Source: Metaphire vulgaris (taxonomy: Eukaryota; Annelida; Clitellata; Crassiclitellata; Megascolecidae). Taken from it: 64,000 nt of DNA. The notes under the pieces were generated by a model. It saw nothing but the letters and a program-made list of their open reading frames with translations. It ran no database searches and was not told where the DNA came from. Made by a program: the position numbers and the translations under genes. The stretch lies in the NCBI GenBank assembly GCA_018105865.1, contig CM030865.1, positions 10,195,513 to 10,259,512 of the forward strand, read 5' to 3'. This document shows, piece by piece, positions 46,301 to 57,290 of this stretch. The stretch's first letter is position 1; every line of letters begins with the position of its first letter.

Positions 46301-49004
46301 TTTTGCAATTTTTTTACACATTTTGGCAAATTTTTGGCAAATTTTTGCAAATTTTAGGCAATCTTTGCAATTTTTTCAAAATTTTTTTTTCAAATTTTTG
46401 GCAAATTTTGAGCAATTTTGGCAAATTTTAGGGCCAATGTTGGAAAATTTGCAATTTTTATATTTTTTGGCAATTTTTGCAATTTTTGGCACATTAATAC
46501 ATCATAAATTAATATTTTCATTTTCTTGGAGGGCACGGCCACCCCCCCCCCAAATGACGCCTCTGGCTAGAGTTGTAGACTTTCTTTTGAGTTCATGCAT
46601 CATTCAGTTATCATAGCCTTGTAAATATTGAATAGTCAAAACTCCATGGTAGGCTAAATGTTCCAGTCACTATGGAGTCACTTCGCTCAGTTCTACAGTA
46701 TCATTGGCGTAAACTTGGATTTAAAAGTGGGCCCAACTCCCCATGTATCCTCCTCCTTCCCTATGGTAGCCTCTCTAAAAAGTGTGTGGAGGGTGTTCGG
46801 GCCTAAAGGCCTAATAGAAGTTTACGCGACTACGATGCGTGATATTCTAGAGCCAAAGAAATATTTTTTATCGTTGCTGGGTACGTACGGCTTATCAGAT
46901 ATTCATTTTGTAATGCCTTAAAGCTCCGTCTCATAGTCGCTCATCGGAAAATGGCGTTCCAGTTTATGCGTCAGTGAACAAAAGGAGTCTGCTTCAAGGT
47001 ATAGGATCATTATTATCATTGTTTGCACCGACGCTGAACGTCTTTTATTTCTGTATTAAGGCGATCGTTGAGAAGGAGAGGTATTACATAACCGTATATA
47101 GCCTAATTTATGCAGAATTTCTGGAGAGACGTGCTTAAAATCTGTCGCATTTGATTTCTAGAATTCACTAGTTCTCGTTCTTGCTCAAACTGGTCACCGA
47201 ACCACTCAGTGGCGTTACGTAATCGTAAGTTGGCGGCGACCGAAGGCGAAGTAGAGATATTGCGCCCTTAGGGCCGTCCATAAATTACGTCACGCGGTTG
47301 GTGGGAGGGGGTAAGGTTCCGGCCATTTGTGACGAAGTGTGACGAGGGAGGGTTCCGTAAATGTGACGTCACGCAAAAAATAGGTCATAACCTTTGACCT
47401 TTTTGCTTGTCTGGCCTTTTTGGCTTGTCAGGGATTTTGGAGAGGAAAAAATACAATTTATGACCTATTTTTTGCTTGTCAGGGATTTTCGAGAGGAAAA
47501 ATACAAGGATGGCTTCTTTTTGCTTGTCAAGACTTTTCGGAAGACGAAAATGGGAAGGGGGGCGTCGGCCCGTTTTGACATCATATTTTAGGGGGTCCGA
47601 CGTTTTGTGACGTCGCGTTACATAGGGGTAAAAAAGTGCCAAATTCGCGTTACGTAATTTATGGACGACCCCTTAACTCCTGAAAAGTCTGACGAGCGAA
47701 AAGGTCCTCGCCAGTAGAATTAGACATTAACAGAGCTGAAAATGCTGACAAACAAAAAGATTACTTGCATAAATTTGGCGCCCATCGTCCTCGGCGTCCG
47801 CGGCATTTGCCCCTTTATACACCTGCCCCTTCTTTACGTCACTGGAACCTCAGCAGCTTGCAGAGGATGTGCACAGAATTACTCGCCGTATTCCAACACA
47901 ACGCTCTTACTTCCATTTGCTAATTCTACTCGTATGTAGTCACAGTAATACGGTATTGTATTGTATACTGGACTATTTATATAGCGCCGTAACTGAGATA
48001 TGAGCATAACAGCATTGCTGAAATGCTTTTCTGTCTAACGATCAGACCCGTCAAGAGAAATTCCGGGCCCTGGGCAGAGCAGTCATGGGTCCCTAAGAAA
48101 TTTGTAAGTTTTTATATTTTAGAAAGTTGTGGCGGCGTGCAGTACTGTCTGGAGTCGATTGAGGAGGTAGTTTGGTGACCCCGCCAGAGTGGCGTTTCCG
48201 CAATCTAGTTTTGTGATCACGATGGCGTGAATCAAGGTTTAATAATTTAGCGTATCGTCGACTTTTCCTTTATGTTTGAATGAGTGTAATTAGTATTTTT
48301 GTCTAATTCAGTGGATGGGAACAACGAAGAGCACAGCAACAGAAGAATGCGGAGTAACAAAGTAAGACATTTAACAATTAATTTTTTAAGACCAGTTTTT
48401 CGCAATTAAATCGATTTCATGAATCAGTGCATTCCATCCACCAAGTTCTTCGTCGCTTCAGCCGAGTAGATTTGCTATAGAGACATTTTCGGCATTTCTA
48501 AATTATTTCTACAATTGAATGGTCAATTGGGTGGAATAAGGAGTTAATTTCAGTTACCACCTTAATGGTGAGGTTGTCAATTGAAGGGCCCAGAGGAATA
48601 AGGAAGTAAATGCAATTACCCCCTTAGTGGTGAAAATGTCAGTTGAAGGGTCCGGTTAAATATGGAAGTAAATGCAGTTACCCCTCTTATTGTTATTGAT
48701 ACTTAAACCATCGGGGGTCGGATACGGTAACCTCCTTATTCCACCCAGCCAATCAATTTTTCTCAGATAAAATATCTAATATTAAGCTCAAGTTATTTCC
48801 AACGTATCTACAGAAAGAGTACGAGTTTCACTAATTTGCTGCTGTACTTAACATGAATTTCAGTATTTTGGAGTCGACGGAACAGAGTATGTGGAGATGA
48901 ACCAAAGGTGTGCTGGAGGTTCGAAATCTGTGCCAATCACGCAGCCTTCGATGCACGAATCCGTTCAATACGCAAGCATTGATCACAGGCCGTCTCAGAT
49001 GTGA
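40308..49004 (+). CDS. Ig-domain receptor with YxxM and ITIM-like tail (seven-exon model)
   Basis: Exons: 40308-40347, 40552-40914, 41434-41784, 41946-42215, 43194-43286, 48312-48361 and 48864-49004. Introns are GT-AG. Junctions are phase 1 except the last (phase 0), and the summed length, 1308 nt, encodes 435 aa. Residues 1-14 are a signal peptide. Three Ig-like domains follow (about 15-135, 136-252, 253-342). The third carries AEGNPSPTYTWQKL and AYMCIARN. A transmembrane helix (PLVTIALGIVCFCLMILVAVV) spans about 346-366. The tail has TEYVEM (Y398, YxxM-type PI3K site) and VQYASI (Y425, ITIM consensus), ending SQM. The ectodomain is nearly identical to the minus-strand gene, but the tail exons are unrelated in sequence. 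It is probably an inhibitory-type surface receptor by motif analogy. Additional exons in the 5-kb intron 5 are possible. Confidence 0.8.
42390..42665. repeat. Pyrimidine-rich tract in receptor intron 4
   Basis: About 270 nt dominated by C and T with CCCCTTG-like words. Long frames on both strands here arise from base composition, not coding. Confidence 0.7.
43287..44649. other. Start of receptor intron 5
   Basis: An AGTA run sits at 43346-43363, then TTTATACAGCGCTTTGG, which resembles LINE 3' ends at 34952 and 47970. A C-rich stretch at 43670-43980 carries two TTTTTTGCTTGTCAG modules (near 43850 and 43900) and is probably an undefined MITE. No exon is recognised. Confidence 0.5.
44650..44835. 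mobile_element. hAT MITE, CAGTGGCGGCTC family, in intron 5
   Basis: CAGTGGCGACTC and GAGCCGCCACTG are the termini. The interior matches the copies at 22391 and 31336. The flanks do not give a clear 8-bp duplication. Confidence 0.8.
44840..44930 (+). repeat. tRNA-like SINE head
   Basis: ATGGCTGGTTAATAGCACGC resembles an A-box region. GGATCGACTCCC follows at B-box spacing. It differs from the other SINE families here. Confidence 0.45.
44931..46258. other. Intron 5 repeat-like sequence
   Basis: A CT/GGGCC-rich repeat lies at about 44935-45200 (GGCATACTAGGCAACTGCC). Further GGGGCCC-rich stretches reach 45520. A TTAA tetranucleotide array (AATTAATTAATT) is at about 45912-45940. No exon is recognised. 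Confidence 0.45.
46259..46565. mobile_element. hAT MITE with internal GCAAATTTT tandem repeats
   Basis: The termini CAGTGGCGTCATTT and AAATGACGCCTCTG are inverted. The target duplication GCTAGAGT (46251-46258 and 46566-46573) is perfect. Its interior is a degenerate array of TTTGGCAAATTTT words (about 46300-46500), and the ORFs there are artefacts. Confidence 0.9.
46574..47270. other. Intron 5, no recognised feature
   Basis: An 87-codon frame at 46658-46921 has no motif I know and no splice signals in the receptor's frame that I could support. Confidence 0.35.
47271..47672. mobile_element. MITE with GGGCCGTCCATAAATTACGT termini
   Basis: GGGCCGTCCATAAATTACG at the left mirrors GTAATTTATGGACGACCCC at the right. 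The flanks are TTA on both sides. It has three internal GCTTGTCA modules (near 47405, 47475 and 47520). It is related to the 28491 and 32256 elements but is a distinct subfamily. Confidence 0.85.
47673..48311. other. End of receptor intron 5
   Basis: It includes an ACTATTTATATAGCGCCG word like other LINE 3' ends. Otherwise I see nothing before the AG acceptor at 48310-48311. Confidence 0.4.
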
Positions 49005-49124
49005 AGTGCAAACATTAGCGGAGAGCTACACGATACTATTGTTAACATAGGATTAATCAACTAGTAAACACTGGTCACATGATGCGATAGTTAACTTTTG
49101 TTGGTGATAGGCGGTAGGATAAAC

Positions 49125-49497
49125 CAGACATGGACATGGGTTGGGTCCATCCATGGGTTGGGTTGGGTTGGGTTTGGATGGGTATGGTTGCCAGGTTGTT
49201 TTGTTATATTGTACAAATGTGTACATATTAATGATTTTTTAAATTACTACAGATTACCCTCAATCTGTTTCGATGCCTTTTCACAGAAACAACAGGAAAA
49301 TACAAGTTAAAGGCATCCAGAAATATGAAATCTGCCAAATGGAATGCATTCCCTTTGGTCTGTGAAATGAAGGAGGATTTAAGAAAGTTTTATGCGTGGG
49401 TTGTGTTGTGTCAAGTAACCAAGCTGTTTCTGTGGGTTGGGTTGGGTTCGAATATTGGTGGGTTGGGTTTTAAAAAATGGACCCATGTCCATGTCTG
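49125..49497. mobile_element. hAT MITE with CAGACATGGACATGG termini
   Basis: CAGACATGGACATGGG and CCCATGTCCATGTCTG are perfect inverted repeats. The target duplication GGATAAAC (49117-49124 and 49498-49505) is perfect. Runs of TTGGG sit inside both ends. Confidence 0.95.
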
Positions 49498-49505
49498 GGA
49501 TAAAC

Positions 49506-49779
49506 TTCTTTGAATCGCCTCCAAGAAGTAAAAAAGATGCCTTCATTTCATAATCATCCTCTTCTTTGTAGACAGAAGTCATGTTAACAAAAAAGACTTG
49601 CACGTTTATTTAATCACTTGCTGCTGCATGTTATCAAGCACCTCGGAATTATAGATAAGTGTATTACACAGAATCAGGTATTTTGGTATCTAGTGTTGCA
49701 TACAGGACGCATAGGAGAAATTCTCTCCCCCAAAATCTTAGAATCCCTCATTCTACAGTACATGGTTATGGCTATGGTA
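49506..49779. other. No recognised feature
   Basis: AT-rich. A 131-codon plus frame begins at 49618 and continues into the CpG-rich segment, but shows no domain. Confidence 0.35.
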
Positions 49780-50460
49780 CTGGTCAACTTCTATAGCGCC
49801 GTATCATGGCGAAGGCCAAAGTCAAAAGCGCTGTCGACAACGCTGACAAATCAACATGGAACGGAAGATGTTGGTCTTGAGGGAAAATCTGCCTCAGATG
49901 GCAAAAAAGAGGTCGCTGCCGTGTCGAAATCGGGCAGTGAGTCCTTCAGAAGGCGGTATTCCGCAAGAAGACGTTCCGTCGAAGAGTCAGCAAAAACGCA
50001 GAAAGGATTTTGAAGGACCGCATGGATGCTGAGAGAAATTCCCCGCGTAGCGAAAATCAGGCGGCGAATCCTTGAGGGCGGTCGTCTGCGAGACAGTAAA
50101 TCCATCGCCGAACTTGACGGGAACCGACTGAAGATGGAATTCCGCGCGTGAATCGGAACAGTCTTTGCCCTTTATAGCCTGTAGACTACGTCGGCGGGCT
50201 GGTTGACTTAGATAAAATGGCGGGCCAACCACGCCGACACGGGCGACATAAATTCGATCCGTTTAGCGCAGAGAAAACGCAAAGACGATCGCCGACCGCT
50301 TCGAAAACGACAGCTGGGCGACAATCGACGCGATTAGCGCAAAGAAATAGGCGCAGGACGTCGGTAAATCCGCCAATAACGGCGATATTCCGAAGCACGT
50401 ACAGACACGTGCGAGCAGCCAAAATGGCGCTATCGGAAGTAGCGGAATGCGATGCAATAT
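49780..50460. promoter_or_regulatory. CpG-rich segment
   Basis: CpG dinucleotides are conspicuously dense here, particularly at 50080-50460, against a CpG-poor AT-rich surrounding. Frames are open on both strands (for example 50217-50483 plus, MAGQPRRHGRHKFDPF...), with basic composition and no recognised domain. It could be a promoter or first exon of an unidentified gene, or a GC-rich insertion. Confidence 0.35.
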
Positions 50461-50483
50461 TACATAATCTAATACTTACTTAG

Positions 50484-51474
50484 GATTTGTTGCAGTCCTG
50501 GTGGGCGAATTTACATGGTGAAACATGGAAATGAGCTATATGAATCATCTTCATTACTAGACCTACTGTAAGAAACACTTTTCGTGGGCATATTCGTGTT
50601 CAGGACACCAAAATACTACAGATATCGACATTTTAAAGTCAGTTACAATTTCGCTGTTGATCAGTCTAATTTAAATAAAAAGTTGTGAGTGTAACGAGTT
50701 TTCTGGAACATGTAATGACTCAGCAGGCTGATTAATGCAGTTTCTTGTGTTACCTTAACTATATAGTGGACAAGAAAATAGCATTCCAGTTATGATCCAG
50801 CAATAGCATCGCTACAATAGACATTCGTTTGATTAAGGACTAGGAATGTTATCTCCGAATTGTTAATGCTTCTTATCAGAATTTGTTCACTTGATTTACC
50901 AGCATTATTATGTCTGCGTCCTTGCATTTTACCTCTTATTGTAAGTGCCAAGTACCTAACCTGTTCTCACAACGGTTAAGCGGAATTTCTCATATGTGTA
51001 TTTTATGTTTGGCGTCTAATAAAGGTGTTCTCGGGACGAAACGAATATCGCGCATCAAAGCGATCGCAAAACTAAAGTAAATCGCTGAAATTGCATTTGC
51101 ATGAATCAAAGAAACATTTTTCAGTATTCAGTTAATTATCCACACAACCTTAAGTTCAATAAATTCTTGATGAGCTTGACAAATTTTGATCAGTATTCGC
51201 TAGATGGCGACACCATGAATTCCATATCAATCCGATTACATCGAATTTTATTTTGGAAACACGAGAATTTTGCATTTTTAAGGCTTTGTCATGTACTGTT
51301 GCTTGATCCATTCGTGAAGTTAGATTTTACATGGATATAATTTAGTTGTTAAGTCTATTTATGAGAAATATCCTCATTAAAACGCAATTGTTATTGATGT
51401 GGGCGTCTCATAGTTATAAATATCCATACATCTATGACTGTTCATTTAAGTCTTAAAATGAAATGGGATCAAAA
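50484..51474. repeat. Dispersed repeat unit with core at 50972
   Basis: From 50790 (GATCCAGCAATAGCATCGCTAC) the unit runs through the core at 50972-50990 and the GTGTATTTTATGTTTGGCGT variant. It is the unit's first reappearance after a gap of over 20 kb. Confidence 0.6.
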
Positions 51475-51881
51475 GGGATGTCCATTAATTACGTCAACAA
51501 TTTAAAGGAGAGGGGATTCGAAAAAGTTTGACAGTTGTTCACAGGGGGAGGGGAAAGGTCAAGAGAAGTTGACGTCAACAATTTCACTTTTTAGAAATAA
51601 TCAAAAAATAGGAAATTTCATGGAATACTACTTATTGCAATGGAAAAAGCATGGTAAAAAAGGTAATCACCACCACATTTTGACACTCGATGAGCAAAAC
51701 AGGAAAAAATGGTCATCACCGCAAAAAATAATAACCTTGTTATTGGGACCTGTCATTGATCTTGGGAGAAGGGGGGTGGGTCAAAAGTTTTTGACGTAAT
51801 TATAGGAGGGGATAACTGAAAGAAGTTAACAGTTGTTGACAAGGAGGGGTCAAAAATTGCCCAAAAATTGTTTATATAATC
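51475..51881. mobile_element. Truncated GGGCTGTCCATTAATTA MITE
   Basis: The left end GGGATGTCCATTAATTACG and the interior match 28491-28928. The right terminus is lost where CAGTGGCGTCGG begins at 51882. Confidence 0.8.
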
Positions 51882-52191
51882 AGTGGCGTCGGAAGGAATT
51901 TTCTTCAGAGGGTGCATATTTTCTCTAGGCAAAAGTTTTCTCTTTCAAATCTTTGGGTAGCAAAAACAAGGTCGTCGACGCCCAATTTCACCCTAAAAAT
52001 AAACACCTTGACAAGCCAAAAAATTTTATAATTGAAACTAATTAGAATAACTGGGAAATTGTTAGCGTGGATGTATTTATATCAAGTGTAGATATCTTGT
52101 ACAGAAGAGAAGACGAGGTGACATCCTGCTTTGATAACCTTTATAAAGAAATATTATATTCAGGAACTATAGGATACACAAAAGCCTACTT
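51882..52191. other. Left end of a GTGGCG-type MITE, then unassigned sequence
   Basis: It begins CAGTGGCGTCGGAAGG and contains CTTGACAAGCCAAAAAA, an inverted GCTTGTCA-like module. No matching right end was found. The 78-codon frame from 52067 is unsupported. Confidence 0.4.
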
Positions 52192-52199
52192 ATTAAATC

Positions 52200-52486
52200 C
52201 AGTGCTTATTCTAGGCCTTCTCTGGGGGAATCCCCATGTTAAAAATTCCCCCCAACATTTTTTATATGTTGCATGGAGAGATATAAATTCCCCCCAAGTG
52301 TGACGACGGGGGCTTTTATTTTTCGAAGAGGGGAAAAATGTAAGGGTGACAACTTCTCTGCTTGCATCAGGAGGGCGGATGACCTTTTTGGCCTGTCAAG
52401 AGTTTAGACTTTTAGAGACTCAGACCTTGCCCCACCCCAAACATTCCAAAATCCACCCAATGTCAAGGTGGCTAGAATAGACACTG
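52200..52486. mobile_element. hAT MITE, CAGTGTTTATTCTAG family
   Basis: The termini CAGTGCTTATTCTAG and CTAGAATAGACACTG are inverted. The target duplication ATTAAATC (52192-52199 and 52487-52494) is perfect. Confidence 0.95.
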
Positions 52487-52494
52487 ATTAAATC

Positions 52495-53750
52495 GAACGG
52501 ACATCTATTGCAACGGTGCGATTAGAGGATCATCAACGTGTCCAATGGCGATCAAAATCCTGCAGAAACAAAATCCGAAAATTTAATAATTAAAGTTTTG
52601 TTTCTGGAATGGACTTTTAACACTGGATTGACTCAGATGCCATCAAATCAGTGATAAGCCGTATCATCAGAACCACACCTTTTTAACGCGTAAACATTAA
52701 AATATACATTTGAGAAATTCCGCTTAACCGCAAGGTCATGCCTGGGACGATACATTTGGATAACTTCAAATATTGCAAACTGCTATGGTAGATATGTTTC
52801 TGGTTTTGAATTAAGACAAAATACTTTACATTGAAGAGAGTGGGCAAGGATCCATTTTGAAAAGATAATTATTGGAGACGAACAAAATAAAAAGACGAAC
52901 GCCTCTCGTGCAGATAAAGCATTGCCTTTTGGAACGATCCCATTTGTTAGATGCAAAGTGTTTTGGTATTTCCGTGGCCACTATTAGGATAGCAGGTCGG
53001 AAAAATCTTCGCTCCATTTGCGATAGGCCTATATTTCCTTTTGTAATGTTTAATAGATTGAATCCCGGTGGAACCTAATTTTCGGCTTCGTTTCATCTAA
53101 GCATTTTTGGTGGCAGCGGCGATATTCGATGCAGTGTGCTCTTCTTTTCTTGTCTTCGGTGGCCACGTTAGGGTTCGTGTTCGTAATTCGCCAACGCGTC
53201 GTCCACTTGGATTTTACGCGATTGTATTATGACGAAACAAATATTTACACTGTCTCATTTACAGAAAATGACATTCAACGATCTTCTCGCAGAAAGTTCT
53301 GTATCAATTGTTCATTCATCTAAAGCTTTCTAATTGCCTCACTCCTCTCCGTCTGGCCTGTTGCATTTCGTCAGCCAGCGTTTACATTTTGCTCTGCAAT
53401 TGCCTCAAAATTCAACCAGTTTTATGATCTAGCGGTCAATAACATAAAATACACGCATGTGTATTTTATGTCTTTCGTCTAAAAAAGGTGTTCACGTTGC
53501 GAAAACAAATATAGCGGAATCAAAGCGTTTGCGAAAGTAATTCGCTGAATTTAAACATGATTCAATCAAATGAATTTATTCTAAGTAAAACGAGCATTTG
53601 TCAATATTCATTTGATTATGCACACAACTTTAAATTCAATATTATTCTTGACGAGCCTGGCAAAATTTGATCATGATTCGTTAGATGGCAAAGCCATGTT
53701 TTCCTTTAAATCCGATTTCATTCAACCGTCCATTCATTTCATTCCGACTC
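52495..53750. repeat. Dispersed repeat units, minus core at 52710
   Basis: The segment from 52610 reads AACACTGGATTGACTCAG, then CCACACCTTTTTAACGCG, then the GAGAAATTCCGCTTAA core. Parts parallel 4700-5450. The later portion (53410-53680) resembles the 23735 and 50975 units without an exact core. Confidence 0.6.
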
Positions 53751-55260
53751 ATCACTTCATCAGGACGCCATCTCGTGAACGCTGGACAAAATTAGTTGCA
53801 CATGTGAAATCTATCCTCCATATTTTTCTATATCTTCTTTCTTTCCTTCCGTCGTTCCCTATTGGGTTGAACGATGGGTCTGAAACAGTTCCTCCCACTT
53901 CTGTCTGTCTCTTGCTGCTATGGTCAATTGGATGAAGTTCATTTGCATTTCTTCTGCATCCACTTTTAAGTTTTCTATCCATGTTTTTCGTGGTCTTCCT
54001 TTTCTCCTTTTCCCTTCAACAAAGTTGTATAGTGCTTTCTTTGGTATTCTTCCTTCCTTCATTCTTTCAACATGACCAAACCATTTCAGTGTTCGTTTCT
54101 GTATTGATTCAAGTATTGTTTCTTTTTGCTCTGTCTTTCCTCTGATCGTTTCATTTCTTATTCTTTGTCTTCTGCTGACTCCTGTTATTCCTCTGAACCA
54201 GTTCATTTCTGCAGTCATTAATCTTCTTTGGTCTTTCTTCTTTAAGGTCCAGCATTCTGATCCATATAATAGTATTGGTTTGATCAGTGTATTATATTTT
54301 TCGATATAAAATTTCTTAAATTTATATAAAAAAGTGAGCTGTTCCAGATCAAACTTAGGTGTATGCTAATTAAATAAGGAAATTTATCTGATTTAATTTA
54401 CATAAGCGGGTCAATTCTGAGATCTTCCACAGAAGCATCTGATTAAGATCTCCATTTGAGACGCGAGCGAGAAAGCATGCAAATGTAGTATTTAATTAAT
54501 TCAGAGACTTTTTAGGAATGCACAATAACAATATTTGAGAAATTCCGCTTAACCACAAGGTACTGCGTCGCTTCAGCGTCCGGTTAACAGCAAATGGCTG
54601 TGACGGATTTATTTCTAAATTAATCAAATGAGAAAATACGAATACTCAAGGACATATACGTAAAATGGAAACGCAAATTATTGTGGGTCCTGCGTGGCCT
54701 GCCATTTCTAGTTGTCTTTGATAAGAACGCGTCCATCTATAAACAAACACAACACACGCACAATGAACCATTGGTTGTCTTATTAGAGACATGAAAGATG
54801 GGGGGAAAACTTTGATAAGAAACATCTTCATTTATTTGATAGCAAACTCCTACTACTGTAATACATCTAACGATTGTCTGTCAATTAGATCAGCCATGCT
54901 ATTGTTGGATTGGTAGCCGAACTTCTGGTCTTATGATGCTTGGTGACGCTAACATTACATTTAGTCGAAGGAAAATAATTGGCCATACGAATAAAACAGA
55001 TCACAAACAGGTCACAAACATAATAAAAATAATTGGACATACGGACTAATTAAGGTGTTGGTCACAAACAGCTGTTGGCAGATGACAAACTGGGTTTAAA
55101 TAATTAATTAATTCCAGAATGCACTCTTAATACTGGATTGATTCAGACGCCATCAAATCAGTGATATACGTTATCGTCAGGACCACACCTTTTTAGCGTG
55201 CGAATATAAAAATATACATTTGAGAAATTCCGCTTAACCGTAAGGTTACATTTTCAGACG
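53750..55260 (-). repeat. Inverted copy of part of the long duplication
   Basis: Reverse complement of roughly 1200-2990 (and 11240-12630). It includes the cores near 54535 and 55226 and the LINE fragment below. Confidence 0.8.
53859..54300 (-). pseudogene. LINE reverse transcriptase C-terminal fragment
   Basis: The frame contains MNWFRGITGVSRRQRIRNE, WFGHVERMKEGRIPKK and GRPRKTWIENLKVD, the counterpart of 2547-2987. It is truncated and lacks the catalytic domain. Confidence 0.85.
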
Positions 55261-55439
55261 CACGTCCTTGTAGAAGTACAAATTTGTGTGTGTGTGCGTG
55301 CGTGTGTTACAGTCAAAAAAGCGCTCGCTTTTTCAGACAAAACATTTTGCTTGATTTAATTATTTATATTTAGAGATGATTTTTAAAGAGGATGGTCGTG
55401 AAGGTTTCTGATGCTTGGTTTAATAATTACTTATATATT

Positions 55440-55600
55440 TAAATAAATCTTTTAAAAGGTAAAGGAGGCCCCGTACCCGTGTCCGAGCGTTGGGTTCCGG
55501 TGCTATCTCCGTTGGTGGTATAAGTCATTAATCTGGGGAGGTTGTCATTACTATCCTCAAACCTAAGTTCCTCCTTCGCAGCTTAACGCTGTGCCATAGT
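55440..55600 (-). repeat. SINE body fragment
   Basis: It matches 8755-8915 (GGTTCCGGTGC, TAAGTCATTAATCTGG, CGCAGCTTAACGCTG). The tRNA-like head is missing. Confidence 0.6.
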
Positions 55601-55619
55601 TTGATCAGTGTATTAAATT

Positions 55620-57290
55620 TTTCGATATAAATTTCCTTAAATTCTCTTAAAACTCTCTTCCGGAAATCCTGGCTGCGCCACTGTGCGCGCGCGCGCGTGT
55701 GTGTGTGTCTGTGTGTTCATTTTCATTTTATTCATGGAGAATTTTTATCCGCCAGACCGCCACAGTATTTTGCATTTTGCAGTTCTTATTGTGACTTGCC
55801 TGTTCGCTTGTGACCTTGCGTTTAAGCGGAATTTCTCAAATGTATATCCTTATTTTGCGCTCTTAAAAAGGTGTGTTAATTTCGAAAATGCAAATCACTT
55901 AATCAAAGTGTCTGTAGGCCTATCAATGAAATTCTACACCTGCATGTTTACCATTTATATAAAATCTAAGAAATAGATGTCAAAGATAACAGGATAACAT
56001 ATTTCGCATGCACAACTAATTGTCTTCGCCATTCGCGAGATGGAGATCTTATGAACTGACGACATACTCAACTGAAACTGAACGCCTTGCTGTAGATGCG
56101 TTTTCTTGACGGTCACACCTTTTTATTAAGTGAATATATTGATACATAGCCTACATTAGAAATTCTTCTTAATCGAAAGGTTTCTTGCAGTAAACTCTCA
56201 GCAGCAGAGTGCTAAATGCTGTGGCGAATATATGTATGCTTCAATCAAATGAAAATAAAATTACATAATGGTCACACACACCCACAAATACACAGACACA
56301 CACACAAAAACACAGACGCACGCACACACACACGATTAAATCGAATGAACACATCTTGTATGGAGGAGGAGAAACTTTGATAGGAAACATCAAGAATTAG
56401 GAAACGCAAACTCATCCATCAAACTAGTGTTTATCAATTATTATTATTATTATTATTTCTAGATGATTTATTAAACGCTATAACATAGCTAGTGCTAAAA
56501 TCAAGAGCGATTTACAGATGTTCATAAGATGCGCGAAATAAGTGCGTCTTGAGGGCAGTCGCAAACGCCTCGAGGGATGTGATGGATGTCACTGAGGCGG
56601 GAAGAGAGTTCCAAAGAAGGGGGTTGCCGCGTGTCACGGATCTTTCCCCCAGCATCACCGTCCTGGACGGAGGAGGGACATAAAGGCGAATTCGCTTGTT
56701 TGATCGCAGCTGCTTGCGACAGTCAGTCGGCATCGGCCGCTGTATGAGCGCAGAAATGTACTCCGGGCAGAGAGGGTCGTGCAGTGCTCGGAATGTGACC
56801 ATACAGCGTTTGTAAGCTATACGCTCCGAGATCTTCAGCCAGTGTAGCCTTTCCTTTAGCAATGGAGTCACGTGATCCTTCCATCTCGCGCTAAAGATCA
56901 ATCGGGCCGCAGCGTTCATGACCGACTGAAGGCGGTCAAGCTGGTATTCCGGAAGCCCCAGAAGAATGCTAGCAATTATATTGCTAATTATAGCAGCCAT
57001 GCTATTGTTGGATCGGTAGCAGGACTTTTGTTCAAAGTATGATTAGCACACGAACATTTGGTCATAGAACTATTGGTCATACGGACTTTAGGTCAGAAAT
57101 ATCTGCTGCCAGATGACAAACGGGATTAAATAATGTAAGTTTTGTTTCAGGAATGCACTTTTAACACTGGATTGATTCAGACGCCATCAAATCAGTAATA
57201 TGCGATGTCGTCAGGACCACACCTTTTTAACGCGTGAATATTAAAATATACATTTGAGAAATTCCGCTCAAACGCTAGGTTCGTAATAAT
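55620..57290 (+). repeat. Third copy of the duplication tail
   Basis: It parallels 3480-3990 and 13130-14130: end of the MITE, GT tract, core near 55822, CA tract (about 56270-56330), then GGATCGGTAGCAGGAC and the CACACCTTTTTAACGCG module with a minus core at 57253. It is interrupted by the LINE fragment at 56440-56990. Confidence 0.8.
56440..56990 (-). pseudogene. CR1/L2-like LINE 3' fragment
   Basis: The minus frame has LPEYQLDRLQSVMNAAARLI, DHVTPLLKERLHWLKISERI, ALHDPLCPEYISAL and GNPLLWNSLPASVTS, the usual C-terminus of CR1/L2-type reverse transcriptases. An ATT tract lies at its 3' end (56436-56455). Copy B has uninterrupted sequence at this point (about 13870-13880, TATCAATTATAACAGCC), so this is an insertion with a short AATTATA-like duplication. 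Confidence 0.85.

Noticed and set aside
46234..46616. Phe/Asn/Leu-rich frames
   Set aside because: Produced by degenerate GCAAATTTT tandem repeats inside a hAT MITE.
49139..49470. TTGGG runs as telomere-like sequence
   Set aside because: They are short, irregular and placed symmetrically inside the ends of a hAT MITE.
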